This document shows positions 7,046 to 13,587 of a stretch of DNA of 13,755 bases, one piece after another. This DNA is from a bacterium (GTDB taxonomy: Bacteria; UBA9089; CG2-30-40-21; SBAY01). The DNA is taken from the NCBI GenBank assembly GCA_040757115.1, contig JBFLYA010000101.1, forward strand, positions 1-13,755. Direction: 5' to 3'. The notes below the pieces were generated by a model. It was not told the origin of the DNA and did no database searches. It saw only the letters and a program-made list of their open reading frames with translations. Made by a program: the position numbers and the translations under genes. Within the stretch, counting starts at the first letter, position 1. The number at the start of each line of letters is the position of its first letter.

Positions 7046-7921
7046 ATGCAACGAATAGCTTTAGGTAAAGGATTAGATGCCTTACTTCCGGAGGTAAAGT
7101 CTGAAGGGGAGAATATTCGGGAGATAAAGATTTCAGAGATTATGTCAAGTCGTTATCAACCAAGGCGGTATTTTGATGTGGAGAAACAGAAGGAATTAGC
7201 AGATTCAATCAGAGAAAAGGGAATAATTCAACCTGTTTTGGTGCGGACATCTAAGGATGGTTATGAATTAATAGCAGGTGAACGAAGGCTTCAAGCGGCG
7301 AAGTCCATTGGATTAGAGCGAATCCCGGCGATAGTGAAGGATGTAGTTGATAGCGAGGCATTAGAAATTGCCTTGATTGAAAACATTCAACGCCAGGATT
7401 TGAATCCAATGGAAGAGGCGGATGCTTATCAAAGATTAATCCGTGAATTTAATCTCACACAAGAAGATTTAGCCAAAGAGGTCGGAAAGGATAGAACCAC
7501 TGTGACGAACACCCTCCGATTATTAAAATTACCTCCTGAAATTCAAGACCATGTTTCTACGGGTATTATTTCGATGGGGCATGCACGGGCAATATTGAGT
7601 CTGGAAGTCGAGGCGCAACAATTAGAAGCATCCGAGAAAATTATTAAAAAGGGCTTATCCGTTCGGGAAACTGAAGGATTGGTTAAACGAATGAAAAAAA
7701 CGAGTGTTTCACGTGAAACATCTCAACCCCCAGAACCAGATGCCACAATTCTTGCCTGTGAAGAGGATTTAATGCGAGCATTAGGGACTAAAGTGAGGAT
7801 TAAGCAAGAATCAAAAGAGAAAGGAAAAATAGAAATAGAGTTCTATTCTTACTCAGACCTTGAAAGAATAATGGATAGAATTATCCCAAAAGCAGATTTG
7901 GTAAATATACCTACTCTGTAA
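7046..7921 (+). CDS. parB: Chromosome partitioning protein ParB
   Basis: A 291-residue ParB of normal length. The N-terminal ParB/Srx CTPase domain (about 24-115) has SRYQPRRYF (35-43), GERR at 79-82 and ENIQRQDLNP at 112-121, the CTP-binding and clamp-closing motifs. The parS-binding helix-turn-helix is about 138-160 (TQEDLAKEVGKDRTTVTNTL). A short linker (215-235) leads to a C-terminal dimerisation domain. It loads at parS, slides as a CTP clamp and, with ParA and SMC, segregates the origin region. GAGGAGGG at 7031-7038 is 7 bases from the ATG. ParA is usually just upstream; here that position is taken by glycosyltransferase genes and element A2, so parA must be elsewhere. A perfect parS is inside this gene. 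Confidence 0.97.
   Translation: MQRIALGKGLDALLPEVKSEGENIREIKISEIMSSRYQPRRYFDVEKQKELADSIREKGIIQPVLVRTSKDGYELIAGERRLQAAKSIGLERIPAIVKDVVDSEALEIALIENIQRQDLNPMEEADAYQRLIREFNLTQEDLAKEVGKDRTTVTNTLRLLKLPPEIQDHVSTGIISMGHARAILSLEVEAQQLEASEKIIKKGLSVRETEGLVKRMKKTSVSRETSQPPEPDATILACEEDLMRALGTKVRIKQESKEKGKIEIEFYSYSDLERIMDRIIPKADLVNIPTL
7705..7720. promoter_or_regulatory. parS: Perfect parS site inside parB
   Basis: TGTTTCACGTGAAACA is an exact 16-bp match to the near-universal chromosomal parS palindrome. It codes for the linker residues VSRET (221-225), a place where parS can be kept without harming a domain. It marks the locus as chromosomal and probably origin-proximal. Confidence 0.95.
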
Positions 7922-7934
7922 GAGGATAAAAAGT

Positions 7935-8513
7935 GTAAGCGTTCAGGGTGTCCGTAAGGGAAAATGGAAAAGTAGGGAAAAAAGGGGAAAAATATTAAAG
8001 AATTTCATTTCAAATTTTTGGAGTTCTCAATTCCTGAAGCTGTCAGGAACAGGTTTATTGAGGATTGTGTGCTTTGTCAGTATCACAGAATCGAAGAGCA
8101 AACGAAGCATCTAAATCTGGGACTCCGTTAAAAAAAAAGGAACTTATTTTTGCAAAAACTGTAAGCATTCAGGTGGTGTAACAAAAGGAGATGTAGAGAT
8201 TAAGGAGATAGGGAGATATTATTATAAAAAAATTGAAATTAGTAGAAACTAATAGAAATTTATGGAAATTTGTTGTTTCCCACAATCAATTTCTACCTAT
8301 TTCTATAAATTTCAATCTATTTCTATTATCTTATCTCCATATCACTCTTATCTCCTTATCCCCTTTCTTACACTTTTGATATATAGCCTGAACGGTTACC
8401 AAAAACTATAATGCGGGAACGAGCAGAACAACTTTCAAATTCCTATACATAAAAATAAATTTCCCATTTTCCCATTATTTCCCCTTTTCCCTTCATTACA
8501 CCTGAACGGTTAC
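7935..8513 (-). mobile_element. Element A4, a longer family A relative, interrupted by A3
   Basis: The left end is GTAAGCGTTCAGGGTGT and the complement of the right end is GTAACCGTTCAGGTGTAA; both continue into GGGAAAA-type purine runs. Flanks are TAAAAAGT (7927-7934) and CAAAAAGT (8514-8521), an 8-bp duplication with one change. Total length is 579 bp; removing A3 and one of its duplication copies leaves about 332 bp. The interior shares no obvious sequence with A3 beyond the ends. It holds a small hairpin (8031-8049, TTCCTGA/TCAGGAA) and a start-less open frame (7976-8131). It fills the gap between the convergent parB and radical SAM genes, starting 13 bases after the parB stop codon. Confidence 0.8.
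8161..8399 (-). mobile_element. MITE A3 (family A, 239 bp, inverted, nested in A4)
   Basis: A reverse-oriented copy of A1/A2 with termini GTAAGCATTCAGG and CCTGAACGGTTAC and perfect 8-bp CAAAAACT duplications at 8153-8160 and 8400-8407. Compared with A1 it has about four base changes and one 2-base insertion, so it is slightly older or more drifted than A1 and A2. It is inserted inside A4, dating A4 as the earlier arrival. Confidence 0.93.
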
Positions 8514-8559
8514 CAAAAAGTAATACTTAATTGGCTGAATGATGAACAGCAGATTACCT

Positions 8560-9465
8560 TCAGAATCCTCGTGATAAACCTGATTCTTTAGCTATTCTTA
8601 TCGCCGACTGGTATTCCTGCCGTGTAATACTCCTTGAAAGCATTGGATAATCATAAGCTTGATACATCGGCCGATATTGTGCCATTATATTAACATAGGT
8701 ATTTTTCGATATTTTGTTAGCAATAAATTCCATTATTTGTTGAGTGCCAGCCAGATTATAAGGCAGGACTAAATGTCGAACTAATAAACCTCTGGTAGCA
8801 ATGCCTTCATCATTTATTTGCAAATCTCCTACCTGACAATACATCTCAACTAATACCTTTTTTATTATCTCCGGGTAATTCTTTGCCTTTGAATATTTTT
8901 CTGAGACTTCTGAGTCTGCGTATTTAGCATCCGGCATATAAATATCTACAATCCCATCTAATAATTTTATCGTTTCAATATTCTCATAGCCACCACAATT
9001 ATAGACAATAGGGATATTCAATCCTTTTGCAATTGCTATGGCTAATGCCTCTACCCAGAGAGGAACAAAATGGGTTGGTGTAACAAGATTAATATTATGA
9101 CAGCCGAGTTTTTGTAAATAAAGCATCTGGTTGACCAGCTCTTCTTTAGTTATCTCTTCCCCATATCCTAAATGACTAATATCATAATTCTGGCAAAAAA
9201 TACACCCCAAATTACAATGGGTAAAGAATATGGTTCCAGAACCATATTTTCCTACTAATTCTGGTTCTTCACCAAAATGAGGATGAGCGCTTGAGACTTT
9301 TAAGGTAGCCGTAGATTTGCAAAATCCCAGTTCGCCCTGAACCCGATTAACCTTACATTCTCGTGGGCACAGGGTGCATTTCTGGAGTTTTTGAGTAAGT
9401 AAGTTAATCCTTTTTTGTAATTCGCCAGTTTCGTATAACTTGATATAAGAAGGTATAAAGATCAT
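8560..9465 (-). CDS. PflX-type radical SAM protein (pyruvate formate-lyase activase homolog)
   Basis: A 301-residue protein. The radical SAM cluster motif CxxxCxxC is C84, C88, C91 (CNLGCIFCQN). It is preceded by an N-terminal four-cysteine group, C30, C33, C37 and C49 (CTLCPRECKVNR...GFC), and by HPHFGEEPEL (61-70), the combination typical of COG1313/PflX proteins. They cleave S-adenosylmethionine to make a 5'-deoxyadenosyl radical; the substrate of this group is not established, and no glycyl radical enzyme is in the window. The gene starts 13 bases after the TPR gene, with AAGGTG before the ATG, so the two are probably cotranscribed. A full-length ORF with no missing cysteine. Confidence 0.9.
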   Translation of the reverse strand: MIFIPSYIKLYETGELQKRINLLTQKLQKCTLCPRECKVNRVQGELGFCKSTATLKVSSAHPHFGEEPELVGKYGSGTIFFTHCNLGCIFCQNYDISHLGYGEEITKEELVNQMLYLQKLGCHNINLVTPTHFVPLWVEALAIAIAKGLNIPIVYNCGGYENIETIKLLDGIVDIYMPDAKYADSEVSEKYSKAKNYPEIIKKVLVEMYCQVGDLQINDEGIATRGLLVRHLVLPYNLAGTQQIMEFIANKISKNTYVNIMAQYRPMYQAYDYPMLSRSITRQEYQSAIRIAKESGLSRGF

Positions 9466-9478
9466 TTAACACCTTGAA

Positions 9479-10159
9479 TTATTTTAACTTGTTATAATAA
9501 AACCTTGCCTCATTTGCCCAACTTGAAGAAGAAGATACCTTTCCGTAGGCTTCTTTAGCCTTCTTCAGGTCGCCTAATTCCTGATAACATCTACCTATAC
9601 TTACCCACGCATAATTAATATTGAATTCTTCAGGATATTTCTGGATAATTTGTTGATAGGTTTTAACCGCAGTCTCAAAATCCTTTTTTTCTTCATAAAT
9701 TTGGGCTAATTCTTGCAAGGCAGAAGATGCCAGTAAGTGTTTTGGGTATTTTTTCAGGAATTCTTCAAACAGTTTTTTTGCCTGGTCATATTCCTCTAAT
9801 TGGACCAAGCAGACAGCTTTGTAGAACATTGCCGGCCTGATCCATTTACTCCATCCATATTTATCCATCACTTTCTGATACTCGTTGAGTGCCTGTCGAT
9901 AGCTTTCTTTAAATAGAGGTGTGCATTTTTCATAGGTTGTTTGTGCTTTAGCAAATTGTTGTTCAGCGCCTTTTATTGCCCCGCCAAAAGTCCAGACTAA
10001 TATAAACCCAACAACGAGTGTGCCTAAGGTTACAAAGGCATAAGTTTGTAATTTAGCTGGATTTTGACGCAAATACTCTATCAACCGTTTTATACCCATC
10101 GCTAATACATCTTCTTTGATGTCATGTCTTGTGATTTTTTTCTTTTTCTTTATCTTCAT
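9479..10159 (-). CDS. Membrane-anchored TPR-repeat protein
   Basis: 226 residues. A lysine-rich N-terminus (1-9, MKIKKKKKI) and a short helix precede a single membrane segment (about 39-60, TYAFVTLGTLVVGFILVWTF), oriented positive-inside with the rest outside the membrane. The remainder is TPR-like: ALNEYQKVMDKYG, YDQAKKLFEEFLKKYP, FETAVKTYQQIIQKYP and LKKAKEAYGKVS are successive second helices of repeats, about residues 90-220. This resembles YfgM/BamD/CpoB-type scaffolds acting in envelope assembly, but the specific partner is unknown. AAAGGAG sits 6-7 bases before the ATG. A TATAAT-like -10 box (complement of 10213-10218) lies in the 112-base gap behind the dehydrogenase, with no good -35, so an internal promoter is possible. 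Confidence 0.8.
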   Translation of the reverse strand: MKIKKKKKITRHDIKEDVLAMGIKRLIEYLRQNPAKLQTYAFVTLGTLVVGFILVWTFGGAIKGAEQQFAKAQTTYEKCTPLFKESYRQALNEYQKVMDKYGWSKWIRPAMFYKAVCLVQLEEYDQAKKLFEEFLKKYPKHLLASSALQELAQIYEEKKDFETAVKTYQQIIQKYPEEFNINYAWVSIGRCYQELGDLKKAKEAYGKVSSSSSWANEARFYYNKLK

Positions 10160-10271
10160 TGATTATCTCCTTTCTTAGTTCCATTTTTAATCTTCTTTTT
10201 GAGCCCCTTAATATTATACTTTTTGAACTATCACAATTTATTTAATCTGTTTATCCATCCCTTTTTCACCC

Positions 10272-11300
10272 CTATGTGCGACATATTTTTTGTGGTTCAA
10301 TAATAACCTTCATCGATTCTTTAGCTTCAGCGACCAGTTGAAAGCCAAGTTGAATCTGGTCTAATGGCAATCTATGTGTAATCATCTCTTTTACCCACAC
10401 TCGACGGGTCCTGATTAGTTCAAGTGCAGTGAGATGGTCTGCTCTATTCCCGGCGTAGGAACTGGTAAGGGTAATTTCATTACGCCAGAAAATGTCCTTA
10501 AGAGATAAAGGCGTAGTAAATGGAGCAAAAAATAGTATAGTTCCACCCCGCTCAACTGATTGTAATGCCTGGGAAATAGCCTCAGTGGCACTGGTGCATA
10601 TTATCACAATATCAGCCAATCGACCATTATTTATTTTTTTAACTCGTGTCGGGACATCTTCTTTAGCCGACACCGTAAAATTTGCTCCAAATCGTGTCGC
10701 TTGAGTGAGTCGATAGTCACTAATATCTGTGGCAATTATTATTCCTGCACCACAAGATTGTGCCAGATGGATATGCAGTAATCCCGCCATCCCACTACCC
10801 ATAATTAGAATACTATTGCCTGGTTGCATACCTGCTATTTTTTGTCCCCTTAAAACACATGCTAATGGCTCAATAAAGGTTGCCTCTTCAAAAGAGATTT
10901 CATCAGGTAATAAATATACTCCCCGGTCAACATTAATTGCTGGCAGACGGACATATTCGGCAAAACCACCCGGCTCAAAATGGGTTTTTCGTAATGTCTC
11001 GCAGACCGTATGATGTCCATGCAAACAGTAATGGCAGGTGTAACACGGCACATGATGGGAAGCAGAAATCCGGTCTCCAACTCTGTATTGTGTTACTCCC
11101 TCTCCGAGCTCAACAATTACACCACCAATTTCATGTCCTAAAACCAGAGGCACCTTATTAATTCGATACCATTCCATCACATCACTTCCGCAAATACCAC
11201 TTGCCTCTACCTGAATCAATAATTCTCCTGGTCCAATTTGTGGTTTTTGCATCTGTTCTATTCTTATATCACTATTGCTGTAATACATTGCCACTCGCAT
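10272..11300 (-). CDS. Zinc-dependent medium-chain alcohol/polyol dehydrogenase
   Basis: 342 residues from the start I choose (MRVAMYYSNSDIRIE). Catalytic-zinc motifs are CGSD and GHE (in LGHEIGG); the structural-zinc loop has four cysteines spaced CxxCxxC-x7-C (CYTCHYCLHGHHTVC); the NAD(P) Rossmann motif is GSGMAGLL. This is the threonine/sorbitol dehydrogenase-like branch of the MDR family; substrate cannot be assigned. A longer ORF runs to 11336, but its extra residues MTDPLRKE are encoded by the end of element B2, so that start is an artefact. The native site GGAAGGAA, partly rebuilt by the B2 target duplication, lies about 12 bases before the ATG at 11300. Without B2 the gene would start about 20 bases after the NDK-like gene. 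Confidence 0.88.
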   Translation of the reverse strand: MRVAMYYSNSDIRIEQMQKPQIGPGELLIQVEASGICGSDVMEWYRINKVPLVLGHEIGGVIVELGEGVTQYRVGDRISASHHVPCYTCHYCLHGHHTVCETLRKTHFEPGGFAEYVRLPAINVDRGVYLLPDEISFEEATFIEPLACVLRGQKIAGMQPGNSILIMGSGMAGLLHIHLAQSCGAGIIIATDISDYRLTQATRFGANFTVSAKEDVPTRVKKINNGRLADIVIICTSATEAISQALQSVERGGTILFFAPFTTPLSLKDIFWRNEITLTSSYAGNRADHLTALELIRTRRVWVKEMITHRLPLDQIQLGFQLVAEAKESMKVIIEPQKICRT

Positions 11301-11320
11301 CGTAATAGATATTTCCTTCC

Positions 11321-11527
11321 GTAATGGGTCAGTCATTTGGGGGAACGAACATTAACCTGCGGATTATAGAATAATGAAAATAGTAGGCAAGTAGGTAGTA
11401 GGTAAGTAGGAAAGGGATAAAGGATGTGCACAGTATTCTTCCCCTGGAGGCAATGTCTCCCTTTCCTACTTTCCTACTCTCCTACTTCCTACTTTCAGGA
11501 GAATCCCCCATTTCACTGACCCATTAC
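11321..11527. mobile_element. MITE-like element B2
   Basis: A 207-bp element, inverted relative to B1 and alike over its whole length. Both ends begin GTAATGGGTCAGT. Flanks TTCCTTCC (11313-11320) and TTCCCTCC (11528-11535) form an 8-bp duplication with one change. The duplicated target is the ribosome binding site of the dehydrogenase (GGAGGGAA on the minus strand), so insertion left a Shine-Dalgarno copy on the gene side. The interior GTAGGAAAG-like and CTTTCCTAC-like tracts can pair as a long hairpin. It splits what was probably a tightly spaced NDK-like/dehydrogenase operon. Confidence 0.88.
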
Positions 11528-11535
11528 TTCCCTCC

Positions 11536-11973
11536 TTAAGGGAAAAAGATAGTCATTTCTCTTTGGGCACTGATGGAATTTTCAGCCCGATGGACTAAAT
11601 TCTGGACAGCACGATTCTCGCTATAAGCAATCTCTAATGAATCTGGACTCAGACTTCGTATTGTGCCTTTTAATGCCTTTGCCGGGTCAGTAGTTCCAAC
11701 AATTTTATCCATTAGTAAAAAGAAGTCTTCTTTAATGCCATCTTTTTCTTCTAAGATAAATGCCTTAGCCGGTTTATCCTGAAGATAAGCCACTAACCAC
11801 GGATAAAACCTTTTATTTTGATGTTCAAGATAAAGTTGTTCAATCTTTTTTAGTGGTAATTTATCAAATTCTTTAACCGCAACAATCTCAGCTGCAGGGT
11901 TAATCCTGGCTAAAATCTGCTCCTCTAATTTAACACCATCAGGCTTTAGCATAAAAAATGTTCTTTGTTTCAT
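11536..11973 (-). CDS. Nucleoside diphosphate kinase-like protein, single domain
   Basis: 145 residues, the usual NDK length. Family landmarks: FFMLKPDGV (6-14, K10 in the phosphate-binding position), GTTDPAKALKGTIR (93-106) and the active-site segment NLVHRAENSISAQREM (125-140), with H128 as the expected phospho-histidine. In normal NDKs this reads N-x-x-H-G/A-S-D-S; here the S-D pair is replaced by A-E, and the arginine expected four residues before G93 is Asp (D89). It may be a weak or specialised kinase, or a regulator. The Shine-Dalgarno is poor: AAAGGA lies 18 bases away. The neighbour upstream is a tandem NDK-like protein, so three NDK-type domains occur in a row. Confidence 0.8.
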   Translation of the reverse strand: MKQRTFFMLKPDGVKLEEQILARINPAAEIVAVKEFDKLPLKKIEQLYLEHQNKRFYPWLVAYLQDKPAKAFILEEKDGIKEDFFLLMDKIVGTTDPAKALKGTIRSLSPDSLEIAYSENRAVQNLVHRAENSISAQREMTIFFP

Positions 11974-12025
11974 TTTAATTTATTGAATTCATCCTTTATT
12001 TAATAAGAGATTTAGTTCTCATAAA

Positions 12026-12083
12026 ACACAAAATATAGGGATTTGTATAAATTAAGCCCTATATATTGTGGCTGAACGGTTAC
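12026..12083. repeat. Stray family C/A end with adjoining hairpin
   Basis: The complement of 12068-12083 is GTAACCGTTCAGCCAC, matching the C1 end and the family A terminal GTAACCGTTCAG. It runs into an inverted repeat in which ACACAAAATATAGGG (12026-12040) pairs with CCCTATATATTGTGG (12057-12071). No opposite GTAAC end is visible, so this is a truncated or decayed element lying in the leader region of the single-domain NDK-like gene. Confidence 0.55.
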
Positions 12084-12169
12084 AATCTCTCTTGCTTGTT
12101 GTATTTCAGAATAAGATAGATACATAGTATAGCGGTTATTAACCAAATTTTTACATAGAGAATTACCAA

Positions 12170-12270
12170 CAAAATCAAAATGCAAAAATTAAAATGCAAA
12201 ATGAAAAAATGCAAAGAGAATTTGTATGGGTTTAGTCTCCTGCTTTTTACATTTTGATATTTGATTTTTG
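12170..12270. repeat. Low-complexity inverted repeat E1
   Basis: The left arm has repeated AAAATGCAAAA words and the right arm ends TTTTACATTTTGATATTTG (from 12245). Left arm and complement of right arm are similar, allowing a weak hairpin around a central 40 bases. It shares a 16-mer with the tract at 662-677. The 335-base gap 11974-12308 contains this and the stray C end, and no gene. Confidence 0.4.
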
Positions 12271-12308
12271 TCTCACATTATGTCAAATTTTGACTAATAA
12301 CTGCTATA

Positions 12309-13256
12309 TTACCCCAGTTGATTATTTTCAAAATTAATTACCGCATATTCCCTTTCAAAATCCTGTTTATTTTCAGAGGTATGAACTGTATTTTCAATTA
12401 TGGACTCTGTATATGCTATACGGACAACTCCTAATGCGGTTTTACGAATCTCCTGAATAACATTTACTCCTTCATACAATAGAGCCAGCGAGCGTTTATT
12501 GCTCATAAAATCTACTAATTCACCAAAGAAGGGTTTATGTTTATGTGGGGTATAAAAGATTTCCATATCAGAGGTAGTAGGGGTAATAATCTTTGCAGAA
12601 ATGATATACATACCTGTCTTAGAAAAGGCATTGACGACATTGCCCAGTCTTGGGTCATTTGGGGTATCAAATACATTAGGCTTGACGACTACTAAACTTT
12701 GTTCAACCTGGTCTTTTATATCATCAGGATAAACAATAGTCTCTTTTAAAGGTCCTCCACATGATTTATATTTACGCCACATCACATCCAATTGGGCATC
12801 TGCTTCCTCTTTATTTGAAGGTGCAGAAGCAGGAAATTCTATAATTATGTCCGTATTTATTTTATAAAAAACGCCGTATCTTCCTAAGATAGTCGTGCCA
12901 TTCCTCTGTCTTATGTCACCCATTAAATTACTAATCCGACTGATAGCATCTTCTCCCTCGATAACTAAATTAAATATCCTTTTTTTATTATATTTCCTTT
13001 TATCATAACTTTCTTCACTCATAAGCATTTGTTTGAATTTATCCTGGATAATTTTTTCTTCTTTTGTTTCTGGCAAAGTTAATGTTTCGCAAAAATCCTC
13101 AGCAAAATCAGGGGTCAGTGTATAAACATCTGCCGCAATAATGTCTAATGGAGAATTTCCCTCAGGCATAAAGCGAATTAGACTGAGAATATCCCCTGTT
13201 AAAGACCGCTCAAGTGCGGGTAAATAGATATTAATTAAAGTTCGTTCACTTGCCAT
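12309..13256 (-). CDS. Fused double NDK-like protein, N-terminal domain degenerate
   Basis: 315 residues that I read as two NDK-like domains. The C-terminal one (about 187-309) has LVVVKPNVF (K192), KPFFGELVDFM, LYEGVNVIQEIRK, VVRIAY (R279) and ENTVHTSEN, with H292 in the phospho-histidine position, followed by EREYAVINF. The usual L-x-G-x-T-x-P loop before the arginine is missing. The N-terminal one (about 4-160) has ERTLINIYLP where ERTLxxIKPD is expected, LTPDFAEDF, VIEGEDAISRISNLMG (98-113), GTTILGRYG, then a segment with no His where N-x-x-H belongs, so it should be inactive. GGAGGAG lies 10 bases before the ATG, and a promoter is at 13335-13363. The first-domain call is mine, from motif order. 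Confidence 0.72.
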   Translation of the reverse strand: MASERTLINIYLPALERSLTGDILSLIRFMPEGNSPLDIIAADVYTLTPDFAEDFCETLTLPETKEEKIIQDKFKQMLMSEESYDKRKYNKKRIFNLVIEGEDAISRISNLMGDIRQRNGTTILGRYGVFYKINTDIIIEFPASAPSNKEEADAQLDVMWRKYKSCGGPLKETIVYPDDIKDQVEQSLVVVKPNVFDTPNDPRLGNVVNAFSKTGMYIISAKIITPTTSDMEIFYTPHKHKPFFGELVDFMSNKRSLALLYEGVNVIQEIRKTALGVVRIAYTESIIENTVHTSENKQDFEREYAVINFENNQLG

Positions 13257-13334
13257 ATAATTTTATCTCCTCCTGAATCAAAATTAGAAATTAGGGTTTC
13301 ACTCTAAAATGAACCATCTCCTTAATTCAATTCT

Positions 13335-13363
13335 ATTTTACCATTTTTTCTCTTTGTTGTCAA
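13335..13363 (-). promoter_or_regulatory. Promoter of the double NDK-like gene
   Basis: On the minus strand TTGACA (complement of 13358-13363), a 17-bp spacer, TAAAAT (complement of 13335-13340). The start point is near 13328, giving a leader of about 72 nt with no inserted element, unlike the other leaders here. It is probably the main promoter for the minus-strand gene series. Confidence 0.7.
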
Positions 13364-13410
13364 TATAAATTCGTAAATGAAAAAATCATCGCATTACCTA
13401 AAAATAATTG

Positions 13411-13439
13411 TTGGCAAGATTACTTAAATATGTTATAAT
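13411..13439 (+). promoter_or_regulatory. Predicted promoter for a gene beyond the right edge
   Basis: TTGGCA at 13411-13416, a 17-bp spacer, TATAAT at 13434-13439. The start point is near 13446. It diverges from the promoter at 13335-13363. No plus-strand gene follows inside the window, so the target lies outside, or the transcript is non-coding. Confidence 0.55.
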
Positions 13440-13446
13440 TTTAAAT

Positions 13447-13462
13447 ATAATTATTCAGCCAC
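13447..13462. repeat. Family C-like end
   Basis: ATAATTATTCAGCCAC resembles the C1 left end (GGAACTATTCAGCCAC), sharing AA-TATTCAGCCAC. It begins 8 bases after the -10 box of the promoter at 13411-13439, the same placement as C1. The partner end is not in the window, so the element is truncated or continues past the edge. Confidence 0.45.
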
Positions 13463-13517
13463 CAGGTTAATAAGATACGAAAAAAGGGATTCGGGATTCG
13501 TGGTTCGGGAAAGTATA

Positions 13518-13587
13518 GGACGCAGATAAACGCAGATTATCAGGATTTTTAAATGTACATCCTGATAATCTGCGAAAATCTGCGCCC
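13518..13587. repeat. Long hairpin of the cgcagat repeat
   Basis: The arm GGACGCAGATAAACGCAGAT (continuing to 13546) pairs with the complement at 13559-13587 at about 25 of 29 positions, around a 12-base loop. One arm, at near identity, also occurs alone at 6667-6695. No T-run follows, so it is not a typical terminator. The rest of the gap, 13589-13755, holds a small hairpin TGCCCA/TGGGCA (13616-13634), an isolated TTGACT at 13693 without a good -10, and no gene. Confidence 0.75.

Noticed and set aside
7921-8560. Rho-independent terminator between parB and the radical SAM gene
   Set aside because: The hairpins present are the elements themselves or the small TTCCTGA/TCAGGAA stem, none followed by a clear T-run in the right place.
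10492-11161. Four open frames (three plus-strand, one minus-strand) over the dehydrogenase gene
   Set aside because: They are shadows of the well-supported minus-strand dehydrogenase and show no family motif.
11301-11336. Upstream start for the dehydrogenase
   Set aside because: The added residues are encoded by the element B2 terminus and its target duplication; the protein family begins near MRVAMYY.
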